Positions 15,867 to 24,466 of a DNA stretch of 46,959 nucleotides are shown piece by piece. The DNA lies in the NCBI GenBank assembly GCA_025354165.1, contig JANXNI010000089.1, forward strand, positions 1 through 46,959, in the 5' to 3' direction. Every line of letters begins with the position of its first letter. Position 1 is the stretch's first letter. This DNA is from Burkholderiales bacterium (lineage in GTDB: Bacteria; Pseudomonadota; Gammaproteobacteria; Burkholderiales; Casimicrobiaceae). The notes under the pieces are model-generated. The model saw only the letters and a program-made list of their open reading frames with translations. It made no database searches and was not told the DNA's origin. A program made the position numbers and the translations under genes.

Positions 15867-15889
15867 TTCCCGACTCTTTTGCTCGGGAA
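15867..15889. promoter_or_regulatory. Second inverted repeat in the rpoH promoter region
   Basis: TTCCCGA-N9-TCGGGAA is a perfect 7-base inverted repeat with the same 9-base spacer as the CIRCE element next to it. It would overlay the -35 region of the predicted rpoH promoter. No known regulator is recognised. Confidence 0.45.
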
Positions 15890-16040
15890 TAGAAAAATTT
15901 CGCAAATGTAAGTGCTTGCTCACCTTATGGCTGTTCATGAGTGGTGTTGGTTTGACCTGTGACCGGTTCGGCCAGGTTCCCCGTTTCGTCGCCCCAATCT
16001 CCCGTTGGTCGCACGAAAGGGGTTCGCCCACCAATTTCAA

Positions 16041-16164
16041 TGCAGCATATTTGCGCTGTAATGACTGCTGCTCATGGCCTGTAGCTGAATTATCGTAAAA
16101 GTCGACTATTCATCGAATGGGCTGCTAGCCCCAATAAAACAACGCTTCTTAGAAAAAGCTGTTA
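16041..16164. repeat. ERIC-like intergenic palindrome, copy C
   Basis: The right arm GCTAGCCCCAATAAAAC...AGAAAAAGCTGTTA is close to copy G, and the core AAAAGTCGACTATT is intact. The left arm is degenerate. The terminal TTA of the element is the TAA stop codon of dut, read on the minus strand. Confidence 0.7.
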
Positions 16165-16608
16165 GCCGCGCCCAGTGCTGCCAAAGCCACCAGCGCCACG
16201 ATCGCTCGCCGTGAATTCGGTGACGGCGTCGAACTGAACTTGCTGAACCGGAACGATGACCAGCTGCGCAATGCGCTCAAGTGGCGTGATCGTGAACGCG
16301 GCGTGGCCGCGATTCCAGCAACTGACCATGAGCTCGCCCTGATAGTCGCTGTCGATCAGTCCGACCAGATTGCCGAGCACAATGCCGTGCTTGTGGCCAA
16401 GACCAGAGCGCGGCAGGATCAGCGCGGCGTATCCGGAGTTGGCGATGTAGATTGCAATGCCTGTGGGAATCAGCGTAGTGGCGCCCGGTTCGAGCACGAT
16501 GTCTGCATCAATGCAGGCGCGCAGATCAAGGCCGGCCGATCCAGCTGTAGCGTAAGCGGGCAAATTCTTCCGAGCGCTTTCACGCAGAACTTTGTATTGG
16601 ACTTTCAT
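16162..16608 (-). CDS. dut: Deoxyuridine 5'-triphosphate nucleotidohydrolase (dUTPase)
   Basis: A 148-residue trimeric dUTPase that hydrolyses dUTP to dUMP and pyrophosphate. This supplies dTMP synthesis and keeps uracil out of DNA. All five motifs are present: [37 protein letters not shown] and [12 protein letters not shown] chose the ATG at 16608 (MKVQYKVL) over an upstream in-frame extension of 11 residues. Its stop codon lies in the end of repeat copy C. Confidence 0.97.
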   Translation of the reverse strand: MKVQYKVLRESARKNLPAYATAGSAGLDLRACIDADIVLEPGATTLIPTGIAIYIANSGYAALILPRSGLGHKHGIVLGNLVGLIDSDYQGELMVSCWNRGHAAFTITPLERIAQLVIVPVQQVQFDAVTEFTASDRGAGGFGSTGRG

Positions 16609-16665
16609 TGAAGACTCATTTTTCTTGGGGGCCGCTCCCACGACGCAACGCGCACAACGCCGTGA

Positions 16666-18015
16666 CTAATCCTTAAACATACTCGGTTCAAGATTGTGCC
16701 GCTGCAACAATTTGTAGAACTCGGTGCGATTGCGTCCGGCCATCTGAGCGGCCTGCGCGGCATTGCCCGCCGTGAGTTTCAAAATGCGCACGAGGTAATC
16801 GCGCTCAAATGTTTTGCGGGCGGATTCGAAGGACACCAGTGGTGTAGCGCTGTCGTCCAATCCGTTACGAATCAGTGAGAGCGGAATCATGTTGGTGGTC
16901 GACAGCGCAACCGCCTGTTCCAGTAAATTCTCGAGTTGGCGCACATTGCCCGGCCACGGCGCGGGGACCAGCGAGGCGAGCGCATCGGGTGCCAGCGTTG
17001 GCACCGGCTTGCGATAACGGGTTGCGATCTTCTTTAGAAAATGACTGGCCAGCAGCGGAATATCTTCACGCCGCTCAGCCAGCGACGGCAATTTGAGCGC
17101 CACCACATTGAGGCGATAAAAGAGATCTTCGCGGAAGGTGCGCTCGGCGCGCATCTGATCCAGGTTGCGATGTGTGGCCGACACAATGCGAACGTCGACA
17201 TTCACCGATTGCGTCGAACCGACCGGCCGCACGGCACCTTCTTGCAATACGCGGAGTAGTTTGGCTTGCAACGAAAGCGGCATGTCGCCAATCTCATCGA
17301 GAAACAGCGTGCCACCGTCTGCCGCCTGAAACAAGCCCTGCTGCGCCGTCGACGCGCCGGTGAACGCCCCTTTGGCGTAACCGAACAGCTCGCTCTCCAG
17401 CAATTGCTCTGGAATCGCTGCACAATTCACCGCAAGAAACGGTTTGTTAGCGCGGCTACTCGCAGCATGAATGGCGCGCGCCAGAAGCTCTTTGCCGGTG
17501 CCGGATTCGCCAAGAATCAAAACCGAGGCCATAGAGTCTGCGACGAGGCGCGCCCGCCGCAGCAGATCGTCCATCTTGGCACTGCGCGTCACGATTTCGG
17601 CCCGCCAGGTTTCGCCTGCACCCGAGGGCGCGCCGCCGTCGCGCGCCTCACCGGCGACCGCTGCGGCTTGCGCGACTTTTTTAAGCAATTCCTGCGGATC
17701 AAACGGCTTGGTCAAAAAACCGAAAACGCCGCGCTGCGTAGCCGCCACCGCATCAGGAATCGTTCCATGCGCCGTGAGAATAATCACGGGAAGCGTCGGA
17801 TGTTGCGCGTTAATTTGTTCGAAAAGCTGCATGCCATCGATGCCCGGCATGCGCAAATCGGTGACCACCACGGCGGGCCTCGCCACCGCAATTTGCGCCA
17901 GCGCCGATTCGCCACTCTCAGCGGAGCGCACGCGATAGCCGGCAGCGGATAAGCGCATGCCGATCAGTTTCAGCAAATCAGGATCGTCATCGACGAGAAG
18001 GATTTCGGCCGCCAT
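16666..18015 (-). CDS. glrR: Sigma-54-dependent response regulator, GlrR/QseF type
   Basis: A 449-residue NtrC-family regulator. The receiver domain (about 1-120) has phosphoacceptor D53 (VVTDLRMPG) and K103 in LTKPF. The AAA domain has Walker A GESGTGKE (169-176), the sigma-54 contact loop GAFTGA (216-221) and Walker [12 protein letters not shown] (234-244). A Fis-type helix-turn-helix closes the protein ([22 protein letters not shown]). It starts at an ATG 15 bases after the lipoprotein gene and is the third gene of a kinase-lipoprotein-regulator operon like E. coli qseE-qseG-qseF. Confidence 0.93.
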   Translation of the reverse strand: MAAEILLVDDDPDLLKLIGMRLSAAGYRVRSAESGESALAQIAVARPAVVVTDLRMPGIDGMQLFEQINAQHPTLPVIILTAHGTIPDAVAATQRGVFGFLTKPFDPQELLKKVAQAAAVAGEARDGGAPSGAGETWRAEIVTRSAKMDDLLRRARLVADSMASVLILGESGTGKELLARAIHAASSRANKPFLAVNCAAIPEQLLESELFGYAKGAFTGASTAQQGLFQAADGGTLFLDEIGDMPLSLQAKLLRVLQEGAVRPVGSTQSVNVDVRIVSATHRNLDQMRAERTFREDLFYRLNVVALKLPSLAERREDIPLLASHFLKKIATRYRKPVPTLAPDALASLVPAPWPGNVRQLENLLEQAVALSTTNMIPLSLIRNGLDDSATPLVSFESARKTFERDYLVRILKLTAGNAAQAAQMAGRNRTEFYKLLQRHNLEPSMFKD

Positions 18016-18030
18016 GCTTGATCTTCCGCC

Positions 18031-18651
18031 CTAGTTGCGACGACGTTCGCGGTCGAGCAATTGCTTTTCAATCGCTTTTAACGCATCGAGTTTTTGTTGC
18101 AAAGCGTCAGCCCTTTTTTGCTCTTCGCGCACCTGTCGCGTGCGCTCCGAAATCTGCAGGAGCATCACATCGGCCACCGGGCGCAAGGGGTGTGTCATCG
18201 CGAGGCCACCGGTCTTGGCAACCAGCGGCTCAAGTAATCCCGACAAGCGCGCGTCGTCACCCGCAGCGGGGCCCAGCAGCACCGATAGCCAAGCAAATCG
18301 CAAGCGATTGACCGATGACTTCTCTTTGTTAAACGCAGTCTGCGAGGCAGCAAATTCCTTGCGCAAATCGTCTGGTGATGCGCTCGCTGCTCGCGCCATT
18401 TCCAGCAACAGCGCGAGACTTTGCTCCTGATCTTCCGGCAACTTCAGCGGCTCCGGCACAGGGGTTGGGAGCGCGGGTGCTTCTTTCTCCACATAGACCG
18501 GAACATAGACCGTTTGCGTCACGACTTCAGGCGTTGGCGCTTTCGGTAGCAGCGCCCCATCGGGAACCGCCGCACAGCCGCCCAGCGCAAGCAGCGCTCC
18601 AACCGCAACGAGCGCTCCTGACAGCCCTAACCAGCCAACACTATTGCGCAA
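18031..18651 (-). CDS. qseG: QseG/YfhG-like lipoprotein of the glr operon
   Basis: A 206-residue lipoprotein. The probable start is the TTG at 18651, preceded by AGGGAG with 6-base spacing. It gives a signal peptide with an Arg at residue 3 and lipobox ALGGC. A Pro-rich segment (about 45-75) and a C-terminal coiled coil (about 160-206) with REEQKRADALQQKLDALKAIEKQLL follow. In enterobacteria QseG is an outer-membrane partner of the kinase QseE. The start overlaps the kinase gene by 11 bases. Longer in-frame starts upstream would lie inside the kinase gene and lack a signal. Confidence 0.75.
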   Translation of the reverse strand: MRNSVGWLGLSGALVAVGALLALGGCAAVPDGALLPKAPTPEVVTQTVYVPVYVEKEAPALPTPVPEPLKLPEDQEQSLALLLEMARAASASPDDLRKEFAASQTAFNKEKSSVNRLRFAWLSVLLGPAAGDDARLSGLLEPLVAKTGGLAMTHPLRPVADVMLLQISERTRQVREEQKRADALQQKLDALKAIEKQLLDRERRRN

Positions 18652-20116
18652 CAGAATCTCCCTGCGACACTGCGCCGACAAACGAGTCGCCGCGGGCCAA
18701 ATCAAAAGGCAGCCGAACGCGAAAACGTCCGCCCGGTTTGCCAGGATCGACCACGAACACATGGCCCTGATGCGCCAGCACATATTCGCGCACGATGGCA
18801 AGCCCGAGGCCAGAGCCCTTCACCTTGCCATTCGCGCTGGCGTCACCCCGAAAAAACGATTCGAACACACGTTCCTGTTCTTCCAGAGCAACCCCTGGGC
18901 CATCATCTTCAACATCAATCTGCGCCATCGCGCCATCGCTTGAACCGATGACGCGTACCTTGCCGCCGCGTGGCGTGTACTTGATAGCGTTGGATAACAG
19001 ATTATCCAACACCACGCGCAATTGCTCGCTGTCGCCCTGCAAAGTGATCGCCTCACCACGCACATCGACCGAAATCGCCCGCGACAACATCTCCAGCCGA
19101 TGCTCACGCACCACGCGCTCGATGATCGCTTTCATATCAATCTTCTCAACCTTCAGCGGCGCAGCGCTTTTGTGCTGTTGATATGAAAGCAAATCCTCGA
19201 TCAGCCGTTGCAACGACAGCGTGTTGTCACGAATGATGCGCACCACATCGTTTTGCTGCGGCGACATCTCTCCGACAATGCGATCCTTGAGAAGTTCGGA
19301 ACCTTCGCGCACAGCCGTCAACGGCGTCTTCAGTTCATGCGAAACGTGACGCAGAAAACGTGACTGATGCGTCTCCAGCTCCAGCAGGCGGCGACGCAGC
19401 CAGTCCAGGCGCTCACCGAGCGAGCGCAAATCGCGCGGCCCTTTGATCAAAATGCTTTCGCTGAATTCACCTCGCCCGAGCTTTCTGATGCTGCGATCAA
19501 TATTGCGCAACGGCCGCGAGATCAGAATCGAAAATCCCACCGCCAGAAGGAGGGCCGTCGCCGCTGCAACGCCCAAAAACCACGGCCAGTTCTCACGCGT
19601 CTTCGCCGCCATTTCGCGCAGCGTCACCACCTCGCGCTCGGTCACGCGTCCCAGCATCGCGGCCGCCTGCGCCGCGTTGTCGGCCAAATCAGCCGCAGAC
19701 TCGGCAAGCCTCGGACGCTCCGACACTTCAGGAATACCGTTCTTGAGCGCAGCCGCCAGCACAATGCGCTGACTGTTCAATTTTTTAAGCGCCGCCCGCT
19801 CTTCATCCGACAGCGGCAAGCTTTGCCCGCGAATCAACGTCTGATCAAGCTGCGCATCCAGCTTGCGATAGCCATCGATGAGCGACGCATCCTCCAGCAC
19901 GATGGACTGCCGAACCGCCCGCTCGATCTTCGACGTCACGTCGCGCAATTCGCGCGAAGCCGTGCTCGCTGCCTCCGCCTCACGCACTGAAAGCTGTGAG
20001 CGCTTGGCCAGACTGTCCAGCCCAAACGCCAACTCAGCCAGCGCCACCACTAACGGCACCGCGGAGAGTACGAAGCAGGCAAGGATGACGTTGGTCAGGG
20101 AGCGGGGGTAATACAC
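18641..20116 (-). CDS. glrK: Membrane sensor histidine kinase, GlrK/QseE type
   Basis: A 491-residue kinase. Membrane helices lie at about 9-31 and 177-200, flanking a helical periplasmic sensor region. A HAMP domain (about 200-250) is followed by the phosphoacceptor motif SHELKTPL (H260). The ATPase domain shows NLLSNAIKYTPRGG (N box), DDGPGVALEEQERVFESF (G1/F box) and GSGLGLAIV (G2). It starts at GTG; no ATG fits. It should phosphorylate GlrR encoded downstream. In E. coli the system controls the small RNA GlmY and responds to envelope stress. Confidence 0.92.
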   Translation of the reverse strand: MYYPRSLTNVILACFVLSAVPLVVALAELAFGLDSLAKRSQLSVREAEAASTASRELRDVTSKIERAVRQSIVLEDASLIDGYRKLDAQLDQTLIRGQSLPLSDEERAALKKLNSQRIVLAAALKNGIPEVSERPRLAESAADLADNAAQAAAMLGRVTEREVVTLREMAAKTRENWPWFLGVAAATALLLAVGFSILISRPLRNIDRSIRKLGRGEFSESILIKGPRDLRSLGERLDWLRRRLLELETHQSRFLRHVSHELKTPLTAVREGSELLKDRIVGEMSPQQNDVVRIIRDNTLSLQRLIEDLLSYQQHKSAAPLKVEKIDMKAIIERVVREHRLEMLSRAISVDVRGEAITLQGDSEQLRVVLDNLLSNAIKYTPRGGKVRVIGSSDGAMAQIDVEDDGPGVALEEQERVFESFFRGDASANGKVKGSGLGLAIVREYVLAHQGHVFVVDPGKPGGRFRVRLPFDLARGDSFVGAVSQGDSVAQ

Positions 20117-20146
20117 CGGGTTATTTTAGGGCTCGACCCCAAATCA

Positions 20147-20193
20147 GTCCCCTTGCTCCCTGTGGGAGAGGGTTAGGGTGAGGGGTTGGTGGG
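20147..20193. repeat. GGGAGAGGG-type REP, single unit
   Basis: GGGAGAGGGTTAGGGTGAGG is the same as in the 13190 unit, with CCCCTTGCTCCC as the opposite arm. It sits 31 bases upstream of glrK. Confidence 0.75.
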
Positions 20194-20606
20194 ATAGCGC
20201 CGCCTTCTGCGGAAAGAGCAAATTCCCCGTTTGCCCTGGGCCCATCGAAGGGTCTGGTGGCGCAAGACAATTGTTCACCACGAGCCGCTCATGCCGCAGG
20301 GCAGTCACTCTTCTCGCTCCGCTACGGACCGCCGGATCATACAAATGCGAGACGTTCCACTCCAAATCTCGGGGGCGAATACACGGGGAGCGCAGCGAAC
20401 CGATATTTGATCGCTGTGCGATGACGACTACGATTGCGCGGACGTGAGAATCCGAGCTGCGTCGCCGCATTGTTGTATCGGCACGGACACGTTATAAGAA
20501 GGGTGTGTGCGGTAAATCAGTGAATCGTCAGGTGGGCATGCGAATCACGATTTGCACTTTTAAAAAGCTGGGTGCGCGAAGCGCGTATTGAAAACGTGAG
20601 GCCGTC
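20194..20606. other. 413-base stretch with no recognised gene
   Basis: No reading frame here looks like a gene. GC content stays high. There is a probable leader for the following lipoprotein gene, and GTGAGG about 10 bases before its ATG is a possible ribosome site. No known RNA is recognised. Confidence 0.5.
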
Positions 20607-21128
20607 ATGACGAAACTGCTTGCGATTTTGGTTCTTTTGGTGACCTTATCGGGTTGTTTTCCGTACGTCACCAGCTATGTTCACCTCCAGGCGTCCGGCA
20701 CCACAAACGCTGGTGGCTGCGCGGGCCCTCCGATCTTTGCAAATTACGAAGCGAAAGGCGCTCGCTTCGCTGTCACTTTGGGGCCAAGCTTGTTTGCAGG
20801 TTCCGGTGCCGGTTATTTGCGAGTACGAGCGCCACAGAACATGGTCGTTTTAATGCACGAGGCAATCGGCTACCTCACGCCCGAAGGGCAGGCCCCAATC
20901 CGCTTCGAGTTGAGGCGCGTTGAGCGGTGGGAGGATCGTTTTGGACGTGAAAACCTTAAGCGCCAAGGCGTACTTGAGCACAGCTTCGAATTTGCTGCCC
21001 TGCCGCCAATCACGTTCTCTGGCACCCTGACGCTTCCGGCGGTGTATCTGGACGGAGTTGCAGTGGACTCACCATTATTCAAGTTTGATCCGCGGCCTTA
21101 TGCGGGTATAGCGCCGTTGAATTGCTAG
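20607..21128 (+). CDS. Hypothetical lipoprotein
   Basis: A 173-residue protein I do not recognise. The signal peptide MTKLLAILVLLVTLSGC gives a lipobox LSGC with Cys17 as the lipid-bearing residue. The mature part is beta-rich in appearance, with no charged catalytic motif, and has cysteines at Cys38 and at the C-terminal residue that could form a disulfide. It is a single gene between glrK and amn. Membrane anchoring is well supported; function is unknown. Confidence 0.75.
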   Translation: MTKLLAILVLLVTLSGCFPYVTSYVHLQASGTTNAGGCAGPPIFANYEAKGARFAVTLGPSLFAGSGAGYLRVRAPQNMVVLMHEAIGYLTPEGQAPIRFELRRVERWEDRFGRENLKRQGVLEHSFEFAALPPITFSGTLTLPAVYLDGVAVDSPLFKFDPRPYAGIAPLNC

Positions 21129-21168
21129 GTGTCACGAAGCGTGGCACCTGTAGTACGCGGACGCCACC

Positions 21169-21213
21169 GTCACCCTGGCCCTACCCCTCTGCCCTCAAGG
21201 GAGAGGGGACTGA
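21169..21213. repeat. GGGAGAGGG-type REP, single unit
   Basis: The element reads CACCCTGGCCCTACCCCTCT then CAAGGGAGAGGGGA, the reverse orientation of the copy at 20147. It lies in the gap between the lipoprotein gene and amn. Confidence 0.7.
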
Positions 21214-21250
21214 AAGGCGGTTCGCGTGCACTGCGAGCTGGATTCTCGCC

Positions 21251-21272
21251 CCTCGACACGTTCAGGACGAGA
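21251..21272. repeat. Diverged TTCGAC...GACGA-type repeat
   Basis: TCGACACGTTCAGGACGA resembles the TTCGACAGGCTCAGGACGAA repeat. The copy inside the E1 gene is more exact. It is short and could be chance. Confidence 0.4.
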
Positions 21273-21311
21273 ATGACGGCGTTGGGGCGGTAGCGTTACC
21301 GGATCGATACG

Positions 21312-22805
21312 TCACTGGAACGCAACTTCAGCAAAGCTGCGCAACTTCCGACTATGCAAGTGATCTGCGCCTGCATTTCTCATCAATTCCATCGCACGAA
21401 TCCCAATCAACAAATGCTGATTCACGCGTTCGCGGTAGAAATGATTGGCCATGCCGGGCAACTTGATCTCACCATGCAAAGGCTTATCGCTGACGCACAA
21501 CAACGTGCCGTATGGAACACGGAAACGAAAGCCATTCGCCGCAATCGTCGCGCTCTCCATATCAAGCGCGATCGCGCGGCTTTGCGAGAAGCGGCGCTCG
21601 GGTGAGCGCGCATTTCCGTGCATGGGTAGCAACTCCCAGTTGCGGTTATCGGTGCTCGCCACGGTGCCGGTGCGCATGATGCGTTTGAGTTCGTAGCCTT
21701 TGAGCTGCGTGATGTCGGCGACCGCAGATTCGAGCGCGACCTGCACTTCGGCCAGCGCCGGGATTGGCACCCATAGCGGCAAATCTTCATCAAGTACATG
21801 ATCTTCACGCACGTAGCCGTGGGCGAGCACGTAGTCGCCCAGCGCCTGCGTGGTGCGCAGACCCGCGCAGTGGCCGAGCATGATCCACGCGTGCGGGCGC
21901 AGCACGGCGATGTGATCGGTGATGGTTTTGGCATTGGCGGGGCCGACGCCGATGTTGACCATGGTGATGCCGGAGGCGTCTGCGCGCAGCAGGTGATACG
22001 CGGGCATTTGCGGCAGCCGTGGCGGCGCAGCGCCCAGCTCGTCACCAGCGACTGCGGGCAAACCTTTGCGACGCGTGACGACGTTACCCGGCTCGACGAA
22101 GGCGACGTATTCGCCGCTTTCATCGTTCATGAGTTCGTGGCCCAAGCGAACGAATTCGTCAATGTAGAACTGGTAGTTGGTGAACAACACGAAATTCTGG
22201 AACCACTCGGGCGCAGTGCCGGTGTAGTGGCGCAGGCGGTGTAGCGAATAATCGACGCGCGGTGCGGTGAACAGCGACAACGGCTGATGCGCGCCGGGCG
22301 GCGGTTCGTACGTTCCGTTGGCGATGCCGTCGTCCATCGCGGCGAGGTCGGGCAGATCGAACACATCGCGCATCAGTTCGCGACGTTCGCGCGTCAAATT
22401 GCCTTCGATGTGGTCATGTTCAGCGAACGAGAAGTGCACAGGGATCGGCTGCGCGCTGGTGCCGACTTCGAGCATCGTGCCGTGATTTTTTAAGAGCAGC
22501 CGAAATTGTTCGAGGTAATAGTTTTCGTAGAGATCGGGTCGCGTCAGCGTTGTCTCGTAGACGCCGGGCCCGTGCACGAAGCCATACGACAGGCGCGTAT
22601 CAGGGCGGGCATTGGTTCGCGTGTGTACGCGAACGAAGGGGTAACAGGCGCGGACGTGACCGCCCAATTCTTCGCCAGCAACAAAGTGTTGCAGGGCTTC
22701 GCGCAGATGCGCGATGGAGGTGTCGTAGATATGTTTGACTTGCGCGAGGGCGGCTGCGGGGTCGTCAAACTGGGCGGGAGCGATGAATATTGATTTTTTT
22801 GTCAT
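21312..22805 (-). CDS. amn: AMP nucleosidase
   Basis: A 497-residue enzyme that splits AMP into adenine and ribose 5-phosphate and helps set the adenylate pool. The N-terminal regulatory domain (about 1-180) includes YGFVHGPGVYETTLTRP. The nucleoside phosphorylase-like domain has GITMVNIGVGPANAKTITDHIAVLRPHAWIMLGHCAGLR and the ALDMESATIAANGFRFRVPYGTLLCVSDKPLHGE block that binds substrate, both matching E. coli Amn (484 residues). The start is the ATG at 22805. It is transcribed alone and divergently from dbpA. Confidence 0.95.
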   Translation of the reverse strand: MTKKSIFIAPAQFDDPAAALAQVKHIYDTSIAHLREALQHFVAGEELGGHVRACYPFVRVHTRTNARPDTRLSYGFVHGPGVYETTLTRPDLYENYYLEQFRLLLKNHGTMLEVGTSAQPIPVHFSFAEHDHIEGNLTRERRELMRDVFDLPDLAAMDDGIANGTYEPPPGAHQPLSLFTAPRVDYSLHRLRHYTGTAPEWFQNFVLFTNYQFYIDEFVRLGHELMNDESGEYVAFVEPGNVVTRRKGLPAVAGDELGAAPPRLPQMPAYHLLRADASGITMVNIGVGPANAKTITDHIAVLRPHAWIMLGHCAGLRTTQALGDYVLAHGYVREDHVLDEDLPLWVPIPALAEVQVALESAVADITQLKGYELKRIMRTGTVASTDNRNWELLPMHGNARSPERRFSQSRAIALDMESATIAANGFRFRVPYGTLLCVSDKPLHGEIKLPGMANHFYRERVNQHLLIGIRAMELMRNAGADHLHSRKLRSFAEVAFQ

Positions 22806-22853
22806 CCTATATTTTCCATGTTGTTGTCGCCCGTAGCCCTAACATACTCATAA

Positions 22854-24269
22854 ATGAAGCAAATATCGACTATTGACACGCCCAAAGCGGCTCACGAGGC
22901 GGGCTTTTCGGCGCTCCCACTTTCCGCCGCGATGCTCGCGAATCTGGATCGGCTCGGCTATCACACGATGACGCTGATTCAGGCCGCCAGCCTGCCCGTC
23001 GCGCTGATCGGCAAAGATCTGATCGCGCAGGCGAAAACCGGCAGCGGCAAAACGGCCGCGTTCGCGATTCCGCTGCTGGCGAAAATTGACGCAGCGCGCT
23101 TCGACGTGCAGGCGCTTGTGCTCTGCCCGACGCGCGAGCTGGCCGAGCAGGTCACGCAAGAGCTGCGCCGCCTCGCGCGCGCCGAAGACAACATCAAAAT
23201 TTTGACGCTGGCGGGCGGTGTCATGATGCGCGGACAGCGCACGAGCCTTGAGCACGGGGCGCATATTGCCGTCGGTACGCCGGGGCGCATCATGGATTTG
23301 CTGGATCGCGGCAATCTTGATTTGAGCGCAGTGAATACGCTGGTGCTCGACGAGGCGGATCGTATGCTCGACATGGGTTTTTACGATGACATCGCGTACG
23401 TGGCAAAGAAGGTGCCGACCGAGCGGCAAACGCTGTTGTTCTCCGCGACTTATCCCGAAGGCATCGCCAAACTCGCCGCGCAATTCCTGAAAAGTCCACA
23501 ACGCATTACGGTGCAGGCGCAGCACGAGAGCGACAAGATCCGCCAGCGTTTTTACGAGATTGAAGACAGCGAACGACTGATCGCCGTGACCAAACTGCTG
23601 AATCACTATCGCCCGATCAGCACGCTCGCGTTTTGCAATACCAAACAGCGCTGCAAAGATTTGGTGACGCTGTTGCAGGCGAGCGGTTTCAGCGCGCAGG
23701 CGTTGCACGGCGAGCTTGAGCAACGTGATCGCGATCAGGTGCTGGTGCAATTCGCCAATCGCAGCTGTTCGGTGCTCGTGGCGACGGACGTTGCCGCGCG
23801 TGGCCTAGACATTGCGCAGTTAGAGGCCGTGATCAATGTGGACGTGACGCAGGAGCCCGAGCTGCACATTCATCGCATCGGTCGCACCGGTCGTGGCGAA
23901 CATGAAGGCTGGGCGCTGAGTCTGGCGAGCCCGAAAGAAATGTTGCGCGTGACCAATATTGAGGACGAGCAGGGCCGTCCGATGGAATGGCACGATCTGG
24001 CGTCGCTCAAACCCGCGAGCGACGAGCCGCTGGTGCCGCCGATGGCGACGCTGCAATTGCAGATCGAGCGCAAAGAAAAAATTCGTGCGGGCGACGTGCT
24101 GGGCGCACTCACCGGCGACGGCGGTATCGCGGGCGACAAAGTCGGCAAGATTTCGATTGCCGCGTTTTCGACCTACGTTGCGGTCAGCCGCGATGTCGCG
24201 AAAGCCGCGCTTGCCCGCCTGCAAGCGGGCAAGATCAAGGGAAAAACGGTACGGGTGCGATTGTTGTAG
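22854..24269 (+). CDS. dbpA: ATP-dependent RNA helicase DbpA
   Basis: A 471-residue DEAD-box helicase that remodels 23S rRNA near hairpin 92 in late 50S assembly. Motif Q is FSALPLSAAM...YHTMTLIQ. Motif I is AKTGSGKT, Ia PTRELAEQ, Ib TPGR, II DEAD, III SAT, V RGLDIAQ and VI HRIGRTGR. The C-terminal RNA-binding domain (about 400-471) includes IRAGDVLGALTGDGGIAGDKVGKISI, the DbpA signature that separates it from RhlE or SrmB. The start is the ATG at 22854. Confidence 0.95.
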   Translation: MKQISTIDTPKAAHEAGFSALPLSAAMLANLDRLGYHTMTLIQAASLPVALIGKDLIAQAKTGSGKTAAFAIPLLAKIDAARFDVQALVLCPTRELAEQVTQELRRLARAEDNIKILTLAGGVMMRGQRTSLEHGAHIAVGTPGRIMDLLDRGNLDLSAVNTLVLDEADRMLDMGFYDDIAYVAKKVPTERQTLLFSATYPEGIAKLAAQFLKSPQRITVQAQHESDKIRQRFYEIEDSERLIAVTKLLNHYRPISTLAFCNTKQRCKDLVTLLQASGFSAQALHGELEQRDRDQVLVQFANRSCSVLVATDVAARGLDIAQLEAVINVDVTQEPELHIHRIGRTGRGEHEGWALSLASPKEMLRVTNIEDEQGRPMEWHDLASLKPASDEPLVPPMATLQLQIERKEKIRAGDVLGALTGDGGIAGDKVGKISIAAFSTYVAVSRDVAKAALARLQAGKIKGKTVRVRLL

Positions 24270-24326
24270 CGAGCGCCCTACCGCCAAACAGGGTCGCGGC
24301 ACCGTCGATTTTCGAAGACTTCTGCA

Positions 24327-24450
24327 TTACAGCTTGTTGCTGAAAGCACTGCTGCATGCGGGCTGAAGCCAATTTATGGCATAAGTCGATAATTATTGTT
24401 TTAATGCATTAACCCAAGTGAATTGGACGTTTCAGCTAAAAAGCTGTTAT
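24327..24450. repeat. ERIC-like intergenic palindrome, copy D
   Basis: Left arm ACAGCTTGTTGCTGAAAGC and right arm TTTCAGCTAAAAAGCTGT pair. The core is ATAAGTCGATAATT. It lies between convergent dbpA and the FMN-protein gene, ending 17 bases from the latter's stop. Confidence 0.8.
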
Positions 24451-24466
24451 CAACAAACAACGGTTC

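Noticed and set aside
22848-23750. 300-codon minus-strand frame within dbpA
   Set aside because: DbpA motifs are complete on the plus strand; the opposite frame is a high-GC shadow.
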